Assembly: GCF_965638725.1 (NCBI RefSeq)
Contig: NC_134951.1
Location: forward strand, 78,805,068-78,869,067
From: Aptenodytes patagonicus
Taxonomy: Eukaryota; Chordata; Aves; Sphenisciformes; Spheniscidae
Direction of reading: 5' to 3'
Length of the DNA stretch: 64,000 nt
Shown: piece after piece, positions 51,801 through 56,464 of the stretch
How the letters are laid out: each line of letters opens with the position of its first letter
Numbering within the stretch: position 1 is the stretch's first letter
Program-made: the position numbers and the translations under genes
The notes under the pieces: generated by a model
Databases searched by the model: none
What the model was told of the DNA's origin: nothing
Seen by the model: only the letters and a program-made list of their open reading frames with translations

Positions 51801-54734
51801 GAGCTCCTTCTGCTCTACCTGTTTTCTGTTGGCTGGCAACGTGTTTTGGCAGGATGTTGAACGAAAGAAAACCACTGGTTATCAAAACCACTTAGCTCAT
51901 TTTGCAGTGTCGTGTAGAGCAAGTGACTTGAAGCCAACTGCAGATTCCCCTTGGAGATTTTCAGCTATGCTAGGGAAATTTTTTCTAGCGTAAGCTGGCA
52001 GTGTAGCCACCTATTATAACAGTAGCCCTCCTCCAGAAATCCTTCTGGAAGTAGAGCACAACAGGAGTGGGCATTTCATAGTACATGTAATAAAATGCTA
52101 TAAGCTCCATTTTGCAAGTCTGCCATGATGACACAGCTGTACGATATGATCTGTCCTGACCCAGCAGAACTGAAAAGATGGCTAGTGGGAGGTACGCAGC
52201 AATGGCCTCTGCCAGGAAGCTCCTTAAGGACAGGTGGTTTTTTGCAGTGCGGCGCTCACAAGGATAAGCACTGGAATTCATAAATTCCTGCCTGGAGGAG
52301 TAATTTCATAACGAGCGTGTATGGAAAGCTGATGAGTTTGCCTGCCATACTGCTTTGTGTTTTGAACTCTTCTTGTTGTCAACTTCCAGTACACTTAGTG
52401 TTAACACAAACCCACCAAAAATCCCATTGGCTAATGGTAATGTACCCTTTGGGGACCATCTCTAATCCTGTCATATTCCACAGGCAAAGATCTAAGTGTG
52501 ACTTCAGCTATTATCTACTGCGTAACTTCCAAGAGTGTATCGAGGAGCCCTCGTTCCTCAATTCAGCCCTAGTTTAACAAGCGTTACTGGTTTTCGTTGT
52601 GTTTCCTAGGAGCCAACATCTTTCTTACCTCATCTGGACTGATTAAACTAGGAGACTTCGGCTGCTCAGTGAAACTGAAGAACAACACCCAGACAATGCC
52701 TGGAGAAGTGAACAGTACTTTGGGGACTGCGGGTAAGGAAGCATGCGCTAGGCAGATATTTGTCTAGTTACCATAAAAGAAGATACCTCTGGCAAAAGTC
52801 TGGGCTGGAGTAAAACGATACGTTTCAGGGAAACTTGATTTTAGCTTAGCTAGTTAGATGTCCTTTACATCCAGAAGCCAGAAACAATCAGTGAACGATG
52901 TGACTGGAAAGATAAAATTGTACTTGTCTGGTAACTATAAAGATGCTGGAGCTTGTGTTTTCTGGGGTTGTATCTTTCTCTGCAGCCTTACTGAAACAGT
53001 ACTGTTCTTACTGAAGAGCTGCTTAATCTATTTTTAAAAAATGAAAATAACTGAAAGCATGTACTGTACCAGCATTTTCACTATCACTTTTCAAACTGAA
53101 AGATAGTTATGCTGCAAACATGTCAGAGGACGAGAAGCCAGCAAATGACAAAACTTACCAAGAAAAGCTGAGTGGTAATTCATTACAGATGTATTAAAAA
53201 GCATTTGGTTTGCCCAGATAATCACTTAAAGTATACCGTTCCTTCTGCTGTATGAACTGATGACATCGTATGTGTTGTTTCAAAGCGTACATGGCTCCAG
53301 AAGTAATTACTAGAGCGAAAGGAGAAGGGCACGGACGTGCAGCAGACATCTGGAGCCTGGGCTGCGTCGTTATAGAGATGGTCACCGGCAAGGTAGGGAT
53401 GTTTCATGTACTGAATGAGTGCAAACTGTTCTTAGCAGTTTCTCTGCAAATTCGGGTCCCACTCCCAGCAATTTGTCACACGTAAGTCCACAAGTACCGG
53501 GGTGGTTTTTAATTTCCTGGGGTACAGAAATACATGCTCTATCGGACAGCAAGTTCCCCTCTAAACCTGGCACTTCGCAATTCTCTTACCTGTTGCAGAG
53601 GCCTTGGCACGAATATGAGCACAACTTCCAGATCATGTATAAAGTGGGGATGGGTCATAAGCCTCCTATTCCTGACAAAGTGAGCCCAGAAGGGAAAGAC
53701 TTCCTTTGCCACTGCCTGGAAAGTGACCCAAAGATGAGGTGGACGGCCAGCCAGCTCCTCGATCATCCTTTTGTCAAGGTTTGTCTCATGGCTTTGGCTA
53801 TAAAGACTGTAGATGGGAACTGGAACAGCTTTGAGTTGGCGTCATCATTTTGCAGCTGTGCTGCAGGGCTTTGCATCGCGGTGGGAGGCTGGTATCAAGT
53901 TGATGCTGTCCAGAAAACACGGTTTGGCAACTTCTCAGAAACACCTGTGATGTTGCTAGCGGACATTTGACTAAAAGAACCTGGTGCGCACCATGCAATA
54001 AACTTTCACTGCTGTTTTGAGATGCATTATCTGTATATTAAAAAGACTTGTCAAACTTCAACTGAGTGGTAGCTAATTGGATCTGAAGGGCTATGTGCCT
54101 AAAACTTTAGCGAGTATGTATGCACAGACTTCTATAATACAGCGATAAGGGTCCCCTCCATAAAAAGTGAAACAAGCACATGCTTGAGAACTCTGCCATC
54201 CTCAGTGCGAGGGTCTGCTGTTCTTTTAAGTTCCTTCTTAAGTTCATATTGAATGTTTATCTGGCAATTGGCATAACAATCTGCAGTTCTTGCATGAACG
54301 GCAAATATTCACAGCTACAAATTTAGGTGTATTATAACTTCTTTTCTGAAGAAGTAGGAGCACAGTAGGCTATTGAAGTCTGTCCCCTTTTCCAGCATAA
54401 AGTTGTTCACTTTGGTATTCCGGTTCAATAACAGCGTGTTTGGGATCATCACACCCGTGGCTCCCATCGGTGCAACTGTAGCCAAATCCCATCCGTCGCA
54501 GAGGCAGAACGCTTCTTGAGGCACGGAGGAGTTGCATGGTCACAGTGGAAACATCAGTATTCACGTATATAGTTGTAATTCATTGTTTGTATAACAAGGG
54601 AGAAAGAAAGCTTCCAAGATGTTTGGTGAAGGCGCTAAAGGAGTGGATCCGTTGTCATCGTCTTGCTGCAACAGGGAGACAATTGAATTAATTGCCTTTT
54701 GTCCTCTTCACAGGTTTGCACAGATGAAGAATGA
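3452..54734 (+). CDS. MAP3K4: MAP3K4 (MEKK4/MTK1) coding region, exons 3-27 joined, 5' partial
   Basis: This is a serine/threonine MAP3K that phosphorylates MKK3/6 and MKK4/7, driving p38 and JNK signalling after GADD45 binding. I joined 25 exons by GT-AG borders, phase and similarity to mammalian MAP3K4. They total 4,469 nt in one frame with no internal stop: 1,488 whole residues, a split first Glu codon and TGA at 54732-54734. Human MAP3K4 has about 1,608 residues, so roughly 120 N-terminal residues (exons 1-2) lie off the left edge. The kinase domain fills about the last 260 residues. Its motifs are all present: glycine loop GEGQYGKV, catalytic Lys in AMKE, HRDIKGAN, DFG in LGDFGCS, and YMAPEV. 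The protein ends VCTDEE, as in mammals. The gene looks intact and functional. The exon numbers assume the 27-exon mammalian layout. Confidence 0.97.
7977..7994. repeat. T18 homopolymer in MAP3K4 intron 3
   Basis: This is an uninterrupted run of 18 T on the + strand. There is no retrotransposon body next to it on either side that I can recognise. Confidence 0.9.
8440..8472. repeat. Perfect inverted repeat, 13-bp arms
   Basis: TTTCATTTAAATG at 8440-8452 and its reverse complement at 8460-8472 are separated by 7 nt. It is AT-rich intronic sequence with no known role. Confidence 0.9.
9062..9074. repeat. G13 homopolymer after an A run
   Basis: Thirteen G follow a run of A, about 145 nt upstream of the exon 4 acceptor, on the sense strand of MAP3K4. 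Confidence 0.9.
9220..9462 (+). CDS. MAP3K4: MAP3K4 exon 4
   Basis: The exon is 243 nt (81 codons) and phase 0 at both ends. The acceptor is TTGTTACAG. The product starts FSEFPDPM and contains [20 protein letters not shown] and [17 protein letters not shown], all close to mammalian MAP3K4. The donor is CAG|GTTTGC, weak at +3 to +6. The following 4.7-kb intron holds a reversed CR1 fragment (10812-11210) and otherwise unremarkable AT-rich sequence. Confidence 0.97.
10812..11210 (-). mobile_element. CR1 LINE fragment (3' part), reversed
   Basis: On the - strand this reads as the end of CR1 ORF2: GLFNLEKR, a block like RTRGN/KLLQ, then a tail matching the familiar bird CR1 3' region. On the + strand that tail appears as CTCTGGTCCAACCTTCTGG and GCTTCTCCAGCCAATCTG. 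It is 5' truncated, diverged, and antisense to MAP3K4 in intron 4. Ends are approximate. Confidence 0.85.
14193..14339 (+). CDS. MAP3K4: MAP3K4 exon 5
   Basis: The exon is 147 nt (49 codons), phase 0 at both ends. The acceptor is TTTCTCTTGCAG and the donor ATG|GTAAGC. The product runs from [19 protein letters not shown] to [10 protein letters not shown], nearly identical to mammals. The next intron (2.5 kb) holds a 26-bp tandem duplication and a CR1 fragment. Confidence 0.97.
15008..15059. repeat. Perfect tandem duplication of a 26-bp unit
   Basis: The unit begins ATGGTTCATCTTG and ends GAAATTCC. It occurs at 15008-15033 and 15034-15059 with no mismatch, so it is a recent local duplication in intron 5. 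Confidence 0.95.
15606..16150 (+). mobile_element. CR1 LINE fragment (3' end) with remnant ORF2
   Basis: The sequence reads like the last part of CR1 ORF2: [45 protein letters not shown] and RTRGNGFKL. An open frame at 15618-15974 is kept before a stop at TGA. The typical 3' UTR follows (GGTTGGAACTAGATGGTC and on), ending in the CR1 'attctatgattctatga' tail. It is 5' truncated and sits in MAP3K4 intron 5, same strand as the gene. The 5' border is approximate. Confidence 0.95.
16862..17019 (+). CDS. MAP3K4: MAP3K4 exon 6
   Basis: The exon is 158 nt. It starts in phase 0 ([18 protein letters not shown]) and ends inside a Cys codon (TG, then GTAGGT). It encodes the conserved [19 protein letters not shown] and [12 protein letters not shown]. 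The following 400-bp intron has no feature I can name. Confidence 0.97.
17420..17536 (+). CDS. MAP3K4: MAP3K4 exon 7
   Basis: The exon is 117 nt. It completes the Cys codon with T and reads [19 protein letters not shown] to [10 protein letters not shown], ending inside an Arg codon (AG, then GTACTA). The acceptor is GTTGCTACAG. The next intron (431 bp) is AT-rich and empty. Confidence 0.96.
17968..18067 (+). CDS. MAP3K4: MAP3K4 exon 8
   Basis: The exon is 100 nt. It completes Arg and encodes [19 protein letters not shown] and [14 protein letters not shown], then the donor AAG|GTAAGT. The next intron is only 85 bp. Confidence 0.97.
18153..18236 (+). CDS. MAP3K4: MAP3K4 exon 9
   Basis: The exon is 84 nt (28 codons), phase 0. 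The product starts [18 protein letters not shown] and ends TKEYAK. The acceptor is ATTACTTGTAG and the donor AAG|GTAAAT. The next intron (2.2 kb) contains a TA/CA-rich simple repeat near 20105. Confidence 0.97.
20105..20156. repeat. TA/CA-rich simple repeat
   Basis: Alternating TATATA, CACACA and TATATG steps form a degenerate dinucleotide tract in MAP3K4 intron 9. Confidence 0.8.
20461..20727 (+). CDS. MAP3K4: MAP3K4 exon 10
   Basis: The exon is 267 nt (89 codons), phase 0. It reads [15 protein letters not shown], then [20 protein letters not shown], a less conserved acidic linker ([15 protein letters not shown]) and [19 protein letters not shown]. The acceptor is TTTTTCTACAG and the donor CAG|GTGGGT. 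The next intron (1.9 kb) shows nothing I can name. Confidence 0.97.
22621..22770 (+). CDS. MAP3K4: MAP3K4 exon 11
   Basis: The exon is 150 nt (50 codons), phase 0. It encodes [31 protein letters not shown] and [13 protein letters not shown]. The acceptor is TATTCCTAG and the donor AAA|GTAAGC. The next 1-kb intron contains a G/T-rich tract (23221-23320). Confidence 0.97.
23221..23320 (+). repeat. G/T-rich low-complexity tract in intron 11
   Basis: About 100 nt are almost only G and T on the sense strand, with several G3-G5 and T5-T9 runs. It has no clean repeat unit. The - strand shows a long open frame only because of this composition. Confidence 0.85.
23780..23941 (+). CDS. MAP3K4: MAP3K4 exon 12
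   Basis: The exon is 162 nt (54 codons), phase 0. It starts [20 protein letters not shown] and continues [14 protein letters not shown] to [12 protein letters not shown]. The acceptor is TTGTTACTCAG and the donor GAG|GTAAGG. The following intron (1 kb) is AT-rich and empty. Confidence 0.97.
24964..25097 (+). CDS. MAP3K4: MAP3K4 exon 13
   Basis: The exon is 134 nt. It starts [19 protein letters not shown] and ends [11 protein letters not shown] inside an Arg codon. The block is almost identical to mammals. The acceptor is GGTTTCTTACAG and the donor CAG|GTAACA. The next 3.25-kb intron carries the largest CR1 copy here. Confidence 0.97.
26195..27993 (+). mobile_element. CR1 LINE, long 5'-truncated copy with decayed reverse transcriptase
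   Basis: About 1.8 kb of CR1 covers much of the reverse transcriptase and the 3' end, closing with GATTCTATGA. Recognisable pieces are [15 protein letters not shown] and [16 protein letters not shown] (26477-26749), FSKAFDT-like sequence near 26850, [18 protein letters not shown] sequence at about 27010-27055, [14 protein letters not shown] (27289-27540) and [16 protein letters not shown]. The frame is broken by stops and shifts, and a G/T-rich stretch sits inside it at about 26810-26846. An A-rich region lies just upstream at 26130-26175. It is a dead copy in intron 13, same strand as MAP3K4. Confidence 0.93.
26477..27540 (+). pseudogene. CR1 ORF2 reverse transcriptase remnant
   Basis: This is the best preserved coding part of the CR1 copy. 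Open pieces at 26477-26749 and 27289-27540 match the RT core and the C-terminal region. They are separated by stops (for example after the CLTN block) and by the G/T-rich stretch. No catalytic protein can be made from it. Confidence 0.85.
28350..28428 (+). CDS. MAP3K4: MAP3K4 exon 14
   Basis: The exon is 79 nt. It completes Arg with G and encodes [26 protein letters not shown]. The acceptor is TTTCTTTGAGATAG and the donor TTG|GTATGG. The following 2.4-kb intron shows no repeat I can name. Confidence 0.97.
30845..30923 (+). CDS. MAP3K4: MAP3K4 exon 15
   Basis: The exon is 79 nt. It encodes [19 protein letters not shown], then PVTGLYL, and ends with one nt of an Ala codon at the donor CTTG|GTAAGG. 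A second donor, ACAG|GTTTGT, lies 12 nt earlier (exon end 30911) in the same phase. Using it would drop the four residues GLYL. The next intron (2.3 kb) has no clear element. Confidence 0.96.
33186..33282 (+). CDS. MAP3K4: MAP3K4 exon 16
   Basis: The exon is 97 nt. It encodes [20 protein letters not shown] and [12 protein letters not shown], ending in the Ser codon AG|C (donor GTATTT). The acceptor is TTTATGTTTGCAG. The next intron (917 bp) has a C-rich run near 33460-33472 and is otherwise plain. Confidence 0.97.
34200..34316 (+). CDS. MAP3K4: MAP3K4 exon 17, cassette exon without poly-alanine
   Basis: The exon is 117 nt and symmetric: both borders split a codon after two bases, so skipping keeps the frame. 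It reads [20 protein letters not shown] and then [20 protein letters not shown]. The human exon, from memory, is 150 nt with a run of about ten alanines between SHGSP and VAASRP; here that run is absent. In human a shorter isoform lacks this exon. Base composition is richer in GC and CpG than the flanks. The acceptor is TTCTTGCCACAG and the donor CAG|GTAGCT. Confidence 0.93.
36871..36892. repeat. A22 homopolymer
   Basis: This is an uninterrupted run of 22 A in intron 17, with no LINE or SINE body recognisable on its left. Confidence 0.9.
37532..37551. repeat. T20 homopolymer
   Basis: This is an uninterrupted run of 20 T in intron 17, followed by further T-rich sequence. Confidence 0.9.
38191..38211. 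repeat. Perfect hairpin, 9-bp arms and 3-nt loop
   Basis: GATAACGTG at 38191-38199 and CACGTTATC at 38203-38211 are exact reverse complements. It lies in intron 17, about 390 nt before exon 18. Confidence 0.95.
38600..38700 (+). CDS. MAP3K4: MAP3K4 exon 18
   Basis: The exon is 101 nt. It encodes [33 protein letters not shown] and one nt of a Glu codon. The donor is AAG|GTGCTT, which departs from consensus at +3 to +6; the frame stops a few codons later if it is not used. The acceptor is TTTTTTTAACAG. The next 1.15-kb intron is plain. Confidence 0.96.
39850..39930 (+). CDS. MAP3K4: MAP3K4 exon 19
   Basis: The exon is 81 nt. It encodes [20 protein letters not shown] and TLINQTK, ending with one nt of an Asp codon (donor GTAGGT). 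The acceptor is TTTCTCTAG. The next intron (1.5 kb) has no feature I can name apart from a 16-nt direct repeat (41255 and 41281). Confidence 0.96.
41450..41641 (+). CDS. MAP3K4: MAP3K4 exon 20: linker into the kinase domain
   Basis: The exon is 192 nt. It starts [19 protein letters not shown] (here [20 protein letters not shown]) and continues [20 protein letters not shown], then [14 protein letters not shown], the first strand of the kinase domain. It ends with the first base of the glycine-loop Gly. The donor is GTACGT. The next intron is 680 bp and plain. Confidence 0.97.
42322..42392 (+). CDS. MAP3K4: MAP3K4 exon 21: glycine loop and catalytic lysine
   Basis: The exon is 71 nt. It encodes [20 protein letters not shown] then AMKE, giving the P-loop (GxGxxGxV) and the ATP-anchoring Lys. 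The acceptor is TTTAATTCTACAG and the donor GAA|GTGAGT. The next 2.3-kb intron ends with a G/T-rich block just before exon 22. Confidence 0.97.
44530..44664 (+). repeat. G/T-rich tract upstream of exon 22
   Basis: The sense strand carries many G runs of three or more: GGGG and GGGGGGGG near 44536-44548, telomere-like GGGTTTGGGTTTAGG near 44574-44588, then GGGGGG and GTGGGTGGGG. T runs follow, up to about 50 nt before the exon 22 acceptor. Four or more G3 tracts within a short span meet the usual G-quadruplex pattern. Confidence 0.85.
44714..44830 (+). CDS. MAP3K4: MAP3K4 exon 22: kinase N-lobe, alpha-C region
   Basis: The exon is 117 nt (39 codons), phase 0 on both sides, so its loss would keep the frame but remove the alpha-C Glu. 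It encodes [39 protein letters not shown]. The acceptor is TCTTTCTTGCAG and the donor AGG|GTAAGA. The next 1.5-kb intron has no recognised element. Confidence 0.97.
46350..46509 (+). CDS. MAP3K4: MAP3K4 exon 23: hinge to HRD motif
   Basis: The exon is 160 nt. It encodes [35 protein letters not shown] and [14 protein letters not shown], with the catalytic-loop Asp in HRD. It ends with one base of the Gly codon. The acceptor is CCCACAACAG and the donor AAG|GTAACG. Confidence 0.97.
46510..52609 (+). other. MAP3K4: MAP3K4 intron 23 (6.1 kb, longest in the window)
   Basis: The intron splits the kinase catalytic loop (HRDIKG/AN). It contains a reversed CR1 (48785-49345) and several fairly long chance-like open frames: 47258-47626, 49014-49706 and 50748-51245. 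None resembles a protein I know. Base composition is less AT-rich than in the upstream introns. Confidence 0.8.
48785..49345 (-). mobile_element. CR1 LINE fragment (3' part), reversed
   Basis: Read on the - strand this gives CR1 ORF2 C-terminal sequence and the 3' UTR. On the + strand the marks are GCCCCTCTGCTGGGTTTGCT, CTTGCACTGGGGAGCCCAAA and AAAAACTTTTTCCTGGTACC. It is diverged and 5' truncated, and lies antisense in MAP3K4 intron 23. A + strand open frame (49014-49706) crosses it by chance. Ends are approximate. Confidence 0.88.
52610..52732 (+). CDS. MAP3K4: MAP3K4 exon 24: catalytic loop end, DFG, activation segment
   Basis: The exon is 123 nt. It completes Gly and reads [40 protein letters not shown], ending one base into an Ala codon. 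It has the Mg-binding DFG and the activation-loop Thr in STLGT, the autophosphorylation region in MTK1. The acceptor is GTGTTTCCTAG and the donor GTAAGG. Confidence 0.97.
53286..53392 (+). CDS. MAP3K4: MAP3K4 exon 25: APE motif and helix F
   Basis: The exon is 107 nt. It encodes [36 protein letters not shown]. The acceptor TGTTGTTTCAAAG is poor in pyrimidines. The donor is AAG|GTAGGG. The preceding intron (553 bp) and the following one (206 bp) show nothing else. Confidence 0.97.
53599..53778 (+). CDS. MAP3K4: MAP3K4 exon 26: kinase C-lobe
   Basis: The exon is 180 nt (60 codons), phase 0. It encodes [40 protein letters not shown] and [20 protein letters not shown]. The donor AAG|GTTTGT is weak. 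Reading on into the intron stays open for 63 codons to a TGA at 53968-53970, closely followed by AATAAA. Confidence 0.97.
53997..54002 (+). promoter_or_regulatory. AATAAA inside MAP3K4 intron 26
   Basis: A canonical polyadenylation hexamer lies 27 nt after the stop of the exon 26 read-through frame. Downstream sequence is moderately T/G-rich. Use is unproven. Confidence 0.4.
54714..54734 (+). CDS. MAP3K4: MAP3K4 exon 27: last seven codons
   Basis: The acceptor CCTCTTCACAG is followed by codons for VCTDEE and TGA. This is the exact C-terminus of mammalian MAP3K4. The coding part is too short to show up as an open frame, so it was placed by splice site, phase and family knowledge. Confidence 0.95.
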   Translation, partial: VCTDEE

Positions 54735-55265
54735 AGTTACTCAGTCTCTGGCCTTTTTTACTCTGGCAAGATATCTTTTAATCACTACTGTATGTAATAT
54801 TTACATAAAGACTGTGCTGAGAAACAGTATAAACGTTGAACTTACGAAGACTGCACAAGTGACGAGCGTCACTTTCTCTGCTGCTCCTGTATGTTTTACT
54901 TGGCACATGTTGCTCACGTGACGGTGTCCGCAAGTTGGAAGAAGCTGCATGTTTCAGTGAAAGTGCCATTACTACTGTATATGGACCATACCTTTTTTTG
55001 CTCTTTCTCCTGTTTCTCATTTGATTGAGAACCGTAATGTTAATATGTAGTATTTTTGAACTCTCTAGGTTCAGAAAAATGCTGTAGTGTTACCAGGCGT
55101 TATGGACCTTGTTTTTTAATCTGTTTGTTGAGTGCACTGACTGTGAACTTTTACTGGTTTTTTTGTTTATTTGTTTTTGGCAAGCTTCAGATTTGTTATG
55201 CACAAGGCTGATTAATGAAATTTTAAAAAAAGTTTTTTCTCAATAAATGGTTTATTTTAGGAGTT
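54735..55265 (+). other. MAP3K4: MAP3K4 3' UTR
   Basis: This is non-coding sequence from the stop to just past the AATAAA at 55242. It is AT-rich with ATATTTACATAAAG near 54797 and a T-rich end. The exact cleavage site cannot be seen, and a second AATAAA at 55291-55296 could extend it by about 50 nt. Confidence 0.75.
55242..55247 (+). promoter_or_regulatory. MAP3K4: Polyadenylation signal AATAAA of MAP3K4
   Basis: A canonical hexamer lies about 510 nt after the stop codon and is followed within 10-30 nt by GGAGTTGTTGGTG, a G/T-rich downstream element. Confidence 0.75.
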
Positions 55266-55290
55266 GTTGGTGAAGGGTTTTTCTTCTGAA

Positions 55291-55296
55291 AATAAA
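55291..55296 (+). promoter_or_regulatory. MAP3K4: Second AATAAA downstream of MAP3K4
   Basis: An alternative hexamer 49 nt further on, followed by GTGGGGTCGTGTC, which is also G/T-rich. Confidence 0.45.
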
Positions 55297-56461
55297 TACG
55301 TGGGGTCGTGTCACATCTTAAACTTTTTTTCAACACTTGTTTAAGACTGCTAAGCTAACCGAACTGGAATAAGCTTCTCCCATATTGCAGTAGTCAATGT
55401 ATTGTCAAGTTCAGGATGTGTAAGCAGCATCTTTCTTACACTGCACAAGTGATAATAGAATTAAGGTCCCCCCTTCATCCTCTCCTGAGGAAGTAAGGTC
55501 ATGTGCAATTCCTGACGCTACCCATTACATAAGGGATAGAGTCATGGTCCGAAATAAGTAACTTTCTTCTTGAATCTGAGTACTGCAAACAGGGAAGGTT
55601 TTCATGGCATTTCTGTAGCCAAGAGGAGAATCAGTTAAGATTATTCTTGTGTCCTGTTTTGCAAAAACAAGAACTTATTGTTAAGAGCTTTTTAAAGCTG
55701 ATTTCTGATCCTGGACTTTGATTCCTGCTCCCCCCCCCCCCCCCCATTGTTACCAGTCTCAGAAAATGGAGAGAAGTTAGAAGTAGTTAACAATTAGAAG
55801 AAACAGTCTGCAACATGTGATCTATTTAGATTATTATTTTGTTTGGCTTGCTATTACAAACAGATGATTTGCACTAATGCTTACAAGTAACAATTTTAAG
55901 TTTACATATTCCTGTTAAGCTTTAGACCTTAAAATGGGTAACTTCTTATAAAACAGAGAACTTGCTTTTAATATTTGGCTTTATTCTAGAGTCCTGTCTC
56001 TTCTCGTAATCCACAAATCCTTTGTAGCAGCTGGGTGAGCTGTTGAGAAGGTATCACGAAATCTGACATTTAAATCTAGAAAAGCACGAGCCTCACTGTG
56101 CAGGTCACCAGTGCAGTGTATCTAGGCTCTCAAGAAATACAATGCTGAATTTAAACAAAAAGACAGACTTTCCTTTCTCTTCAGTTCTCTATTTTCAGTT
56201 ATGATAGGAGAGGAAGTACATTACATTGTCGTCCTCAGCAACAGACTATCAAAGTACCTGAGGTAAAAGTCCCCCCCAGCCTGCTGTGTGCTTCAGGTTG
56301 AGGTGTGTCAGAAGTATCCGAGCGGTTTGTGTCCTTATCTGCCTTGTTTCAGGTGCCCTTGTACACAAACTGGAACCGCAGACAGCTTTTAGGAGTCAGG
56401 ATAAAAGGTGAAGAGTAAACTGTTACTAGTTCATTGTTGCCGACCAAAAGAAAACTCATTC
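55297..56461. other. Intergenic space between convergent MAP3K4 and AGPAT4
   Basis: About 1.2 kb lie between the two predicted 3' ends. I see no gene or transposon in it. It contains a C16 run at 55730-55745. Confidence 0.7.
55730..55745. repeat. C16 homopolymer between two convergent genes
   Basis: Sixteen C on the + strand, i.e. G16 on the - strand. It lies about 480 nt past the MAP3K4 polyadenylation signal and about 740 nt past that of AGPAT4. Confidence 0.9.
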
Positions 56462-56464
56462 ACT

